Positions 43,074-51,157 of a stretch of 64,000 bases of DNA are shown here, piece after piece (positions within the stretch are counted from its first letter, which is position 1; each line of letters starts with the position of its first letter). The translations under genes and the position numbers were made by a program. The stretch spans positions 186,001 to 250,000 of the forward strand of contig NZ_JAOPKC010000002.1 of assembly GCF_025517535.1 (NCBI RefSeq), in the 5' to 3' direction. The notes under the pieces are model-generated. The model worked only from the letters and a program-made list of their open reading frames with translations. It ran no database searches and had not been told where the DNA came from. The DNA is from Halapricum hydrolyticum. Its GTDB lineage: Archaea > Halobacteriota > Halobacteria > Halobacteriales > Haloarculaceae.

Positions 43074-43215
43074 TGCCCGGCGACGATTGGTATGTTCGTC
43101 GTCCGTCTGCTCCGGATTGATCACACGGTGTCGTGTGCCCTCACCGGGTGATCGTTACAACGATCACTATAACGTACACCGAGGACTCATCCGTGCGCGT
43201 CCCCTAGAGAATAGA

Positions 43216-43629
43216 ATGGCACCGTATACCCACCAGTACCGTATCGACGCCCCGTTCGACGAGACAATCGAGATCGTGACCGACGCGCTCGCCGAGGAGG
43301 GGTTCGGCGTCCTCTCGGACATCGACATGCAGGCAGCATTCAAAGAGAAACTCGACAAAGAACACGCCCGGTATCGAATCCTCGGGGCGTGCAACCCGCC
43401 GCTCGCGTACGACGCGATCGACGTGGAGTTCGAGATCGGTGCGCTCCTGCCGTGTAACGTCGTCGTCTACGAGACGGACGGCGACGAAACCGGGGTCAGC
43501 GTCGCCGACCCGACGCAGTTACTCCCGGTCATCGGCAACGATGACGTTGAGCCGCTCGTAGAGGAAGTCAACAGTCGCATCGAGGCCGCCTTCGGCGCGA
43601 TCCCGAACGCTGAAACTGTCTCGGTATAG
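43216..43629 (+). CDS. DUF302 domain protein
   Basis: 137 residues. The DUF302 signatures are present: APFDETIEIVTDALAEEGFG near residue 12, DMQAAFKEKLDKEHARYRIL near 36, GACNPPLAYDAIDVEFEIGA near 58 and LLPCNVVVYETD near 80. The C in GACNPP is shared by many members. Small, cytosolic; role unknown. The inverted repeat at 43148-43167 and the ATAACG run at 43169 are upstream. Confidence 0.88.
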   Translation: MAPYTHQYRIDAPFDETIEIVTDALAEEGFGVLSDIDMQAAFKEKLDKEHARYRILGACNPPLAYDAIDVEFEIGALLPCNVVVYETDGDETGVSVADPTQLLPVIGNDDVEPLVEEVNSRIEAAFGAIPNAETVSV

Positions 43630-43756
43630 TAGCTCCCCGGCACCCTGAGCTCGCGCCGATAATCGCGACACCGGACCAGAGAGATTCCGATCGGGAAGCC
43701 AGTACGGATCTGGAAACCAAAGAAATAGATACGCACGTACCAACTAGCGTCCACTG

Positions 43757-44620
43757 ATGGCGGACCACAACTTTCTCGAATCGGACTGGGACTATGCCAT
43801 CGTGCTGGACGCCTGCCGGTACGATGTCTTCAGCGAGGTCTACGACGACTACCTTCAGGGCGATCTCGAAAAGCGAACGAGCATCGCCTCCTCGACTCCG
43901 GAGTGGGCCTCGAAGACGTTCACTGACGAACACGACCTCGCGTACTTCTCGGGCAACCCCTTCATCAACGACCTGGGGATCCCGCTCAACGAACTCAAGT
44001 GGGGTGCCAGTTCTGGCTACGAGTGGACTGCGACCGAACACATCAGCAATATCATCGACGTCTGGCAGTCCGGGTGGGACGACGACCTGGAGACCGTGCC
44101 GCCGGACAGCCTCAACGAGGCCTTCTACGCCAATCGGGACTCCGTCGAGGCCGCCGAGCGGACGGTCGTCCACTACATGCAACCCCACGCGCCGTACCTC
44201 TCACGCGGCAAGGGCCAGAAGCTCAAGCAGATCCAGAAAGGGATCAAGCGCCAGGGGGCCCAGCAGGGCCGATCCGACGACGGCGTTCTCTCCTCGGCTG
44301 TCGGGACAGTTCGCCAGAAGGTCGAAGGGACACTCGACGGCGTCGAACTCGCCCAGAAGATGGGACTGTGGCTGGAACTCGGCCCGCGTGCGGTCCTCAA
44401 AAACGGGACCCGCGGCGCGGCGATGGGCCTCTACGAAGAGAACCTCCGGATCGCCATGGAGTCGGTCGTTGACCTCATCAAGGACCTCGACGGGGACATC
44501 GTCGTGACGGCCGACCACGGCGAAGCGTTCGGCGAGGAGGGCGTCTGGGAACATCACATCGAGACCCACATCCCGGCGCTCGTCGAGGTCCCCTGGCTCG
44601 AAGTCGGGGGCGTCCGCTAG
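43757..44620 (+). CDS. Sulfatase / alkaline-phosphatase-fold hydrolase-like protein
   Basis: 287 residues. Parts of the metal site of the alkaline phosphatase superfamily are visible: VLDACRYDVFSEVYDD near residue 16 (metal aspartate; the cysteine could be a nucleophile position), YMQPHAPYLSRG near 140 and IVVTADHGEAFGEEGVWEHH near 253. The usual large sulfatase core between is shortened, with a helical region in place. No signal peptide. Haloarchaeal members are often encoded near surface-glycan genes, not seen here. Substrate not known. Confidence 0.78.
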   Translation: MADHNFLESDWDYAIVLDACRYDVFSEVYDDYLQGDLEKRTSIASSTPEWASKTFTDEHDLAYFSGNPFINDLGIPLNELKWGASSGYEWTATEHISNIIDVWQSGWDDDLETVPPDSLNEAFYANRDSVEAAERTVVHYMQPHAPYLSRGKGQKLKQIQKGIKRQGAQQGRSDDGVLSSAVGTVRQKVEGTLDGVELAQKMGLWLELGPRAVLKNGTRGAAMGLYEENLRIAMESVVDLIKDLDGDIVVTADHGEAFGEEGVWEHHIETHIPALVEVPWLEVGGVR

Positions 44621-44701
44621 TTCGGACCTGTCCGCTGGTTTTGCCAGTCGAACCGTAGTCTAGACGGTGACGTTTATCCCCTTCCCCGGACGAGAGAACG
44701 T

Positions 44702-45937
44702 ATGGTCCGGCATCCGGGTGCGCGAGCGACAGTCTGGCTCGTGACAGTCGTCGCGGTGCTTTCCTTTGCGGTCGGGGTCGTCAACATTGCCTCCCAGGAG
44801 GTGGCCCTGCTGAGCGGGTACATCCCGGAATCTGTCCAGCGCCTCGCAGGGTTCACCGGGGCAATGACCGGCTTTCTCATGCTGGCCAGCGCCTACGGTC
44901 TCCGGATGCGACTGCGTGTCGCCTGGTACTCGACGCTGGTCTTGTTGCCGGTGACCGCACTCCAGGGCGTCGTCCAGTCCGGAACGGTCACGGTACCGCT
45001 GGTCGGCGTCCCGGTGCCGGTCTCGACACCGCTGGTCGTGCTCTCGCTGGCGTCGATCCCGCTCGTCGCGAGCGGCCGGGGCCAGTACACCGAGTCGTGG
45101 TCGCTGTCGACGAGTCAGCTCGCAGCGCTTTCGGCGCTGGCCGGCTCCCAGATCTACGGGACTGCCGGGTCCTACGCGTTGCACGAGCACTTCCCGGCCG
45201 TGAACACGGCGCTGGACGCGTTCTACTTCACGCTCGTGACGGCCTCGACGGTCGGGTACGGCGACATCACGGCGACTAGCCAGGTCGGACGGCTGTTCAG
45301 CATGTCCGTGCTGGTTATCGGTGTCGCCAGCTTCGGTGCTGCGGCGGGGACGCTGCTCGGCCCGGCGATCGAGGCACGCTTCGCGGCCGCGCTCGGACAG
45401 ATGTCGGAGGCGCAACTCAGAATGCTCGAAAACCACATCATTGTTATGGGGTACGGCGAACTGACCGAACCGATCGTCGAAGGGCTCGAGGAGTCCCACA
45501 ACTCCTTTATCGTCGTCACGCCGGACAGGGAACGGGCCTCCTCACTCCGGGATCGAGATCTCAACGTCCTGGTCGGCGACCCGAGCGACGAACAGCCGCT
45601 ATATGACGCCGGGATCGAGCGTGCCGCCGGCGTCCTGGCAGCGACCAACGACGACGCCGGGGACGCGCTCGCAATCTTGACGGCGCGGGCGCTCAACCCC
45701 GACATCCGGATCGTTGCGGCGGCGACCGATCGCCAGAACATCGACAAGCTTCGGCGGGCCGGTGCCGACGCCGTCATCAGCCCCGCCGTCATCGGTGCCC
45801 ACCTGCTCGTGCAGTCGGCACTGGGGAAGGCGGAAGTCGAGTCTGTCGCCGACCGCATCCTGGGAACGACCGGCGAGGAGGTCGAAGAGATCGCCGAAGA
45901 TCACGACGACGAGCCAGAGGGGGCGTCGACCGAATAG
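44702..45937 (+). CDS. Potassium channel with RCK/TrkA-N domain
   Basis: 411 residues. Hydrophobic helices occupy residues 10-35, 45-65, 75-95 and 100-125; a pore helix and selectivity filter TVGYGD follow at 183-188, then a further helix (SMSVLVIGVASFGAAAGTLL). The C-terminal Rossmann domain (IIVMGYGELTEPIVEGL near residue 249) is the RCK/TrkA-N nucleotide-binding domain that gates the pore. It probably forms a tetrameric K+ channel in the cell membrane. High intracellular K+ in haloarchaea makes regulated K+ passage important. Confidence 0.93.
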   Translation: MVRHPGARATVWLVTVVAVLSFAVGVVNIASQEVALLSGYIPESVQRLAGFTGAMTGFLMLASAYGLRMRLRVAWYSTLVLLPVTALQGVVQSGTVTVPLVGVPVPVSTPLVVLSLASIPLVASGRGQYTESWSLSTSQLAALSALAGSQIYGTAGSYALHEHFPAVNTALDAFYFTLVTASTVGYGDITATSQVGRLFSMSVLVIGVASFGAAAGTLLGPAIEARFAAALGQMSEAQLRMLENHIIVMGYGELTEPIVEGLEESHNSFIVVTPDRERASSLRDRDLNVLVGDPSDEQPLYDAGIERAAGVLAATNDDAGDALAILTARALNPDIRIVAAATDRQNIDKLRRAGADAVISPAVIGAHLLVQSALGKAEVESVADRILGTTGEEVEEIAEDHDDEPEGASTE

Positions 45938-45988
45938 CTGTCTTGCGAATCCTGTAGCACTATTACGCCCGATCGCAAACGCTCACGT

Positions 45989-46360
45989 ATGGCTGACCTC
46001 GTGATCACCGCCGGCGAGCACGAGCTCGAAGCGGACTGGCTTGCGGAGAACCACCGAACGCGGGACGCACTGCTCGAATCGCTCCCTGTTTCCGGCGAGG
46101 CCGCCCGCTGGGGTGACGAACTGTACTTCGACGTGCCGGTAGACGTCGACCCAGCGGCGACGCGGGCGGAGGTCCCAGTCGGCACGATCGCCTACTGGCC
46201 GCAGGGCAACGCGCTGTGTCTCTTCTGGGGCCCGACGCCCGCGTCGATCGACGGGATGCCCCGTGCCGCCTCGCCGGTCGCGCCGCTCGCCCGCATCGAC
46301 GACGTCTCGCCGCTCGACGCGACCGAGGGCGGCGCATGGGTCCGGGTCGAAATCGCCTGA
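45989..46360 (+). CDS. Cyclophilin-like fold protein (DUF369/cyclophil_like2)
   Basis: 123 residues. Strands characteristic of this family: ITAGEHELEADWLAENHRTR near residue 5, ALLESLPVSGEAARWGDELY near 27, then VPVGTIAYWPQGNALCLFWG near 60 and GPTPASID. It has the beta barrel of a cyclophilin but lacks the isomerase active site. It may bind small ligands. Role unknown. Confidence 0.85.
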   Translation: MADLVITAGEHELEADWLAENHRTRDALLESLPVSGEAARWGDELYFDVPVDVDPAATRAEVPVGTIAYWPQGNALCLFWGPTPASIDGMPRAASPVAPLARIDDVSPLDATEGGAWVRVEIA

Positions 46361-46401
46361 TCGAGACTGTCCCGTCAGGCGTGACAGGAGCGGATCGTCG
46401 A

Positions 46402-47985
46402 CTAGAAGTTTCGATCGAGGATCGCGATGTCAGTGTCGAGTTCGCCGAGCCGTTCGTAAGTCGGCGGTGAGAGGAACCGCGATGCGGTACTCCGGTCCCG
46501 GCTCGACCCTAGCACGATCAGATCGAACTGGGCGGCGTTTTCTCCGAGGAACGAGGCGATATCGGCGCGGGCGACTCGCGTCTCGACGCGGCCGTCGGCA
46601 GTCTCGGCGAGGTTCGCGAGCATCTCCTCGGCGCTGCGACGCTCGCGTTCGGAATCGATACAGTGACACACGCTGACTGTGTCGCCGGTCAGTCGCGTCG
46701 CGAAGTCGATCATGGCGTGAGCGACGTCGCTTGCCTGTCGCACGGGAACCAGAACCCGCGACCACCGGACCCGCCCGTCGTAGGACTGGTGTGCGAGCAC
46801 GTCGATTTCGCCCCGGAACAGTTCGCGGATGTGCGGGGCGAGGCCACCGTTTCCGGTCTGGTAGGGGACCGTGATCAGATCACAGCCGGTCTCTTTGGCC
46901 GTCCTGGCGATCGTCCGAGCGCGTGAACCGCTGCCGGCTGCGACGACGACCTCACAGGGGACGCCGACGACCGTCTCGATGCGCTCGGCACGCGATTCGA
47001 GTGCGGCCGCAGCGTTTGCCACGGCTCGGTCTCTGGCGCGCTGTCGGATCGCCCGCTCGTCGTAGGCGCCCCAGTCCTGACTGATATCGCCGGCGTCGAC
47101 CGCATCGTCGCGGTCGGGCGGTTCGCGCGTGAAATCGGCCCAGTTCTGGTGGACGTCATCCGGCTGGACACCGGTCGGGTCGGCCCGCGGCACGGACACG
47201 TCGTCGTCGGGCGGTTCGGCCCCGTCGAGCAGTGCCTGCTCCTGTGCGGCGATGTCTTCGTCTGCGACGACGTCACAGAGGACGACCTTCCCGGCGTCGT
47301 GGGCAGCCGCGAGCCGCGCGCCGAGCATCGCGGTTGCGTCCTCGTGGGGGCCGCCAGTCGGGACCAGCACGTGATCGTCACCCCGGGTCGACTCATAGAG
47401 GATGTTCGCTCGCTGTTCGTAGACGTTGTCGCGCCAGAGGACGAACGCGCCAGCCACCAGGGCACTCGACGCCGCGACGCTGAGGACGTACGCGAACTGA
47501 TCCGCGCCGGTGACGTGCACCAGCAGCGCCGTCGAGAACGCCGCCGCCTCTTCGATGTCGAGCCCCCAGGTGACGACGCCCGTCAGAAGGAGTCCGAGCG
47601 CGACGGCTCCCGGATCGGCGGCCAGCGTCTGGGGTTGGGGCTGATACCAGAACCGAAGCGCGAGCTCTAGCGCGATCCAGCCACAGAACGCGCCCGCCGT
47701 GAGCCCGCCGACGAACCGCCGCGGCGAGGCGTATCGACCTTCGGGGTTGGCGAAGAGAGTGTACGACCCCGAGGCCAGCGGCGGGAACAGCAGGAACGGC
47801 AGGAGGTCGATCGCGTTCGACAGTGCCGTCACGGCCCCCAACAGCAGCGGCAGCGCGACGAGTACCGAGAGGTGCACCAGGTTGCGCGTGTTCTCGATCC
47901 ACCGGTGAAACGTCCTGATCTCCCCGCGGACCAGCCTGAAGAGCCGCCTCCGGAGTCCTCGCACGCGTTCGACCGGGCCTGGCAT
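46402..47985 (-). CDS. HPP-family membrane protein fused to a UspA-like domain
   Basis: 527 residues. Residues 1-195 contain five or six hydrophobic helices of the HPP (nitrite transport-like) family: LSVLVALPLLLGAVTALSNA, LLPFLLFPPLASGSYTLFAN and others. Residues 200-527 are cytosolic: two nucleotide-binding domains of the universal stress protein type (DHVLVPTGGPHEDATAMLG near 203, WSRVLVPVRQASDVAHAMID near 405). The last one ends DLIVLGSSRDRSTASRFLSP, the G-x2-G-x9-G-S/T ATP loop. A haloarchaeal fusion of this kind may couple transport to a stress or nucleotide signal (inference). Confidence 0.82.
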   Translation of the reverse strand: MPGPVERVRGLRRRLFRLVRGEIRTFHRWIENTRNLVHLSVLVALPLLLGAVTALSNAIDLLPFLLFPPLASGSYTLFANPEGRYASPRRFVGGLTAGAFCGWIALELALRFWYQPQPQTLAADPGAVALGLLLTGVVTWGLDIEEAAAFSTALLVHVTGADQFAYVLSVAASSALVAGAFVLWRDNVYEQRANILYESTRGDDHVLVPTGGPHEDATAMLGARLAAAHDAGKVVLCDVVADEDIAAQEQALLDGAEPPDDDVSVPRADPTGVQPDDVHQNWADFTREPPDRDDAVDAGDISQDWGAYDERAIRQRARDRAVANAAAALESRAERIETVVGVPCEVVVAAGSGSRARTIARTAKETGCDLITVPYQTGNGGLAPHIRELFRGEIDVLAHQSYDGRVRWSRVLVPVRQASDVAHAMIDFATRLTGDTVSVCHCIDSERERRSAEEMLANLAETADGRVETRVARADIASFLGENAAQFDLIVLGSSRDRSTASRFLSPPTYERLGELDTDIAILDRNF

Positions 47986-48081
47986 GACTTACCGTCCGAA
48001 CCACCTACAGGGACAAAAAATCCGCGGCCCCGTTCCGCGCGGGCCTCACACGTGCCGGCCGTATCACGACGGTGTCCCGCG

Positions 48082-48822
48082 CTACAGTTCCACGGCGGCT
48101 TCGAGTGCGATCTCGATCGCCCGTTCGACGTTGTTCTTGGCCTTCTCCGGCAGTTCTTCTGCTTCGGTTTCGCCTTTCTGGATTCCCTCGACGAGGTTGC
48201 CGTCGACAGTGCAGATCGCACCTGCGGCCAGTCCTTTCCGGCGCGCGAGCGTGAACAGCGCGGCCGCCTCCATCTCGACGGCCAGCAGCCCGGCAGCCTC
48301 CCAGGCGTCGACGTACTCCGCTGTTTCGGCGTAGAACGCGTCGTCGGTCGCGATCGGGCCGACGTGGACGGTCCCGCCGGTCGTCTCGTCTTCGATCCGT
48401 TCGGCGGCCTCGGCCAGCCCCGAAAGCGCGTCATAATCCGGAACGGCGGGGACGGTCGCCGACTCGTAGCGTTTGGTCGTCCCCTCGTCCTTGGCCGCGC
48501 CCGTGGCGACGATCATGTCGCCGATCTCGATGCCCGACTGAAGTGCGCCGGTCGTCCCCACGCGGAGGACGGTCTCGACGCCTACCGCGGCCAGTTCTTC
48601 GACGGCGATCGCGGCCGAGGGGCTGCCGATACCGGTCGAACAGATCGTCAGCGGCCGTCCCTCGTAAGTGGCGTTGACGACCCTGTACTCACGATTCTCG
48701 GCGACGAGCTCGACGTCTTCGCAGTGATCGGCGATGCGATCGACGCGGCCGGGATCGCCCGGCACGAGCGCCAGGTCGTGAACGTCGCCCGCTTCGACGA
48801 GCAAGTGTGGCTGTTTGGCCAT
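48082..48822 (-). CDS. Nucleoside phosphorylase (uridine / purine nucleoside type)
   Basis: 246 residues. The PNP/UDP family signature: LALVPGDPGRVDRIADHCED near residue 16, EYRVVNATYEGRPLTICSTGIG near 45, VLRVGTTGALQSGIEIGDMI near 85, and LLAVEMEAAALFTLARRKGL near 178 (the conserved M-E-x-A/S substrate-binding motif). It cleaves nucleosides with phosphate, feeding the pentose-bisphosphate or ribose pools; rpiA is about 1.1 kb away. Which base is unclear. ATG at 48822 opens the first strand; an in-frame start upstream would add no domain. Confidence 0.88.
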   Translation of the reverse strand: MAKQPHLLVEAGDVHDLALVPGDPGRVDRIADHCEDVELVAENREYRVVNATYEGRPLTICSTGIGSPSAAIAVEELAAVGVETVLRVGTTGALQSGIEIGDMIVATGAAKDEGTTKRYESATVPAVPDYDALSGLAEAAERIEDETTGGTVHVGPIATDDAFYAETAEYVDAWEAAGLLAVEMEAAALFTLARRKGLAAGAICTVDGNLVEGIQKGETEAEELPEKAKNNVERAIEIALEAAVEL

Positions 48823-48950
48823 GTCTCGCGGTGGGTGCTCGGGGGACAAAAATCGGATCGATCCGCGACGCCCGATTCGCGGATCGCTCCGGAACGTACG
48901 AGCCCGAACGATTCACAACGCACAAGCACTCCCCGCAGCGACTCTCGTTT

Positions 48951-49946
48951 GTGTCACCAGTCGATTCGGGACTGCTGTCGATCTTCGCGACCGCCATCGC
49001 GCCGATCATCGCCATCGCCGCAGTCGGGTACGCGCTCGGCCGGACGCAGGACGTCGACGCCGGGCCGCTGAACACGATCACCGTCTACGTGCTCGCGCCG
49101 GCGCTGGTCTTTCACAGCGTCGCGACCACCCCGCTGGGCGGGGAGACGCTGCTGTGGCTGGCGATCGGCGTCACGGGGTTCACCCTGACAATGGCCGCCC
49201 TCGCCCAGGGGATCGGGCGGCTCGCGGGCGAGACCGAGCCTCTGCTCGGTGCGTTCGTACTGGTGAGTTCGTTCGGCAACGCCGGCAACTACGGCATCCC
49301 GCTGTCGGATTTCGCCTTCGGTTCGGTCGGTCGCTCGACGGCCGTCCTGTACATCGTCGTCCAGAGCGTCCTGTTGTACACGCTCGGGGTCTATCTCACC
49401 GCCCGCGGCCGCGACGAGAGCGCGCTCGCGGGCGTTCGGCGGGTCTTCTCGATCCCGCTCGTCTACGCTGTGGTCGTCGGGCTGGTCGCGGGCTCGCTTG
49501 GACTGTTGCCGCCTGCCGAGAGCGCGATCATGGAGACGGTCGGCATGGTCGGCAACGCCTCGATTCCCGTGATGTTGCTGTTGCTCGGGATCCAGCTGTC
49601 GAACGCCGAGCTCGGGGCCGCACTGGGCAGCGTCGTCCGGGCGAACGCCCTGAAGATGGTGGTCGCCCCGGTCGTCGCCGTCGGCGTCGCGCTTCTGTCG
49701 CTTGCGGCGTTTGCCAGACTCGGGCTCCAGGGCCCGCAGGCGACCGTCGCTCGAGTGTTCGTCCTCGAATGTGCGACGCCGGCTGCCGTGACGCCACTGA
49801 TCCTCGTGGGCGAGTTCTCCGGCGGTTCGGTCGACGGCGTCACGCCGGAATCGTACGTCTCGACGGTCGTGTTCACCTCGACGCTCGTCTCGATCCCCAC
49901 GCTGACCGCCCTGATCGCGATCCTGCAGTCCGGGATCGTTCTCTAG
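48951..49946 (+). CDS. AEC-family (auxin efflux carrier-like) transporter
   Basis: 331 residues from a GTG (MSPVDSGLLSIFATAIAPII). Ten hydrophobic helices in two halves of five; the first half has LVSSFGNAGNYGIPLSDFAF near residue 100 and the second ECATPAAVTPLILVGEF near 280, each matching the crossover N/P-containing helix of AEC carriers. These proteins move organic acids such as malate or malonate, or auxin in plants. Located in the cell membrane. Substrate not known. It converges with rpiA. Confidence 0.88.
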   Translation: MSPVDSGLLSIFATAIAPIIAIAAVGYALGRTQDVDAGPLNTITVYVLAPALVFHSVATTPLGGETLLWLAIGVTGFTLTMAALAQGIGRLAGETEPLLGAFVLVSSFGNAGNYGIPLSDFAFGSVGRSTAVLYIVVQSVLLYTLGVYLTARGRDESALAGVRRVFSIPLVYAVVVGLVAGSLGLLPPAESAIMETVGMVGNASIPVMLLLLGIQLSNAELGAALGSVVRANALKMVVAPVVAVGVALLSLAAFARLGLQGPQATVARVFVLECATPAAVTPLILVGEFSGGSVDGVTPESYVSTVVFTSTLVSIPTLTALIAILQSGIVL

Positions 49947-49961
49947 AGCGCGGGTTTGTCA

Positions 49962-50648
49962 CTACAGCTCCGTCACGCGAACGCCATCGTCAGTCCCGCA
50001 GTGGATCTCGTCGGCCAGTTCGACGAACAGGCCGTGTTCGAGCACGCCAGGTAGTGCCGAGAGAGCTCTCGCGAGCCCCGCTGGATCCTCGATCGTCCCG
50101 AAGTCACAGTCCAGCACGAGGTTGCCGTTGTCGGTGACGACCGGGCCGTCCTTGCGTTCGGCCGCCCGGAGCTGTGGGTCGCCACCGAGATCGGCTACCG
50201 TCTCGGCGACCGTGCGACGGGCGTCCGGGAGCACCTCGATCGGTACTGGATGGTCGAGGGCGTCCGCCTCCTTCGTCGGATCGACGACGACGAGCAGCCG
50301 GTCGGCGGCAGCGTCGACCAGCTTCTCGCGGGTGTGCGCCGCGCCACCGCCCTTGATAAGCGTCCCGTCGGCGACCTGATCGGCCCCGTCGATCGCAAGG
50401 TCGGGCGTCGCGTCTTCGAGGGTCGTCAGTGGAATCCCGACTTCGCGGGCCAGCTGTCGCGACTGGTAGGAGGTCGGGACGCCCTCGATGTCCAGGCCGG
50501 CGTCGACGCGCCTGCCGAGTTCGCGGATCGCGTAGGCGGTCGTGCTTCCGGTTCCGAGGCCGACGACCATCCCGTCCGAGACGGCGTCGACCGCCGACTC
50601 GCCCGCGGCGCGCTTCTGCTCGTCCGTGCCTCCGCGTTTCATACTCAT
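49962..50648 (-). CDS. rpiA: Ribose-5-phosphate isomerase A
   Basis: 228 residues. RpiA interconverts ribose-5-phosphate and ribulose-5-phosphate. Landmarks: VGLGTGSTTAYAIRELGRRV near residue 29, the active-site region DLAIDGADQVADGTLIKGGG near 82-101 and AAHTREKLVDAAADRLLVVV following it. A start two codons later (50642) is also possible. Cytosolic. It converges with the AEC transporter gene. Confidence 0.94.
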   Translation of the reverse strand: MSMKRGGTDEQKRAAGESAVDAVSDGMVVGLGTGSTTAYAIRELGRRVDAGLDIEGVPTSYQSRQLAREVGIPLTTLEDATPDLAIDGADQVADGTLIKGGGAAHTREKLVDAAADRLLVVVDPTKEADALDHPVPIEVLPDARRTVAETVADLGGDPQLRAAERKDGPVVTDNGNLVLDCDFGTIEDPAGLARALSALPGVLEHGLFVELADEIHCGTDDGVRVTEL

Positions 50649-50751
50649 TGGGGCGAGCGGTATCCGGAAAAGCGTTCGCGTCTGCGATCGTATCAGCTGC
50701 TATGTGTATGTCTGACGTAAGTTTATGCGGGCGGGGATGTGTGATAGGGAT

Positions 50752-51030
50752 ATGTGCGGCAATCGCGTCGAAGAGCTCGAAGAGCAGGTCAATCAACTCC
50801 AGGCAACTGTCGACGGGCTGACGGACGAGCTGGTCGAGTGTAAGGTTCGCATTCGGGAACTGGAAAACGCCGTCGACGCCGATATGGGATTCAGTCCGGC
50901 CTCGGAGGGGACCGATTCCGACACGAGAGAGACATCGGCCGAAGAATCTAACACCGAGGAAACCGATCCAACGGACGAACAGGGCGAAGAGCTGGAGACG
51001 GACGGCGATTCGGACATCATCATCGCATGA
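50752..51030 (+). CDS. Short coiled-coil protein next to smc
   Basis: 92 residues. Residues 1-45 form a leucine/valine heptad helix (CGNRVEELEEQVNQLQATVD then GLTDELVECKVRIRELENAV), and the remainder is acidic and disordered (TDSDTRETSAEESNTEETDP). This fits the small haloarchaeal coiled-coil group often found just upstream of smc (DUF7518, from memory). A TTTATGC box lies about 30 bases before the ATG at 50752. It may interact with SMC or be co-regulated. Function unknown. Confidence 0.72.
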   Translation: MCGNRVEELEEQVNQLQATVDGLTDELVECKVRIRELENAVDADMGFSPASEGTDSDTRETSAEESNTEETDPTDEQGEELETDGDSDIIIA

Positions 51031-51057
51031 TACGAACGACCGTACGTCCCTTCCGAA

Positions 51058-51083
51058 CCGACCGCACGTCTGGATGCGGTCGG
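51058..51083 (+). terminator. Perfect 9-bp hairpin between the coiled-coil gene and smc
   Basis: CCGACCGCA (51058-51066) pairs with TGCGGTCGG (51075-51083) around an eight-base loop, 28 bases after the coiled-coil gene's stop. It could end that transcript or form a leader structure of smc RNA. The same CGACCGCA core recurs in the foldback element near 32.7 kb. Confidence 0.35.
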
Positions 51084-51157
51084 GCCGGTACATCGGTACA
51101 CCAGTCCGTATGACGCCATCGGGTGCCCAACCGGCGTCCGCGGAGAGTTGACCCCCC

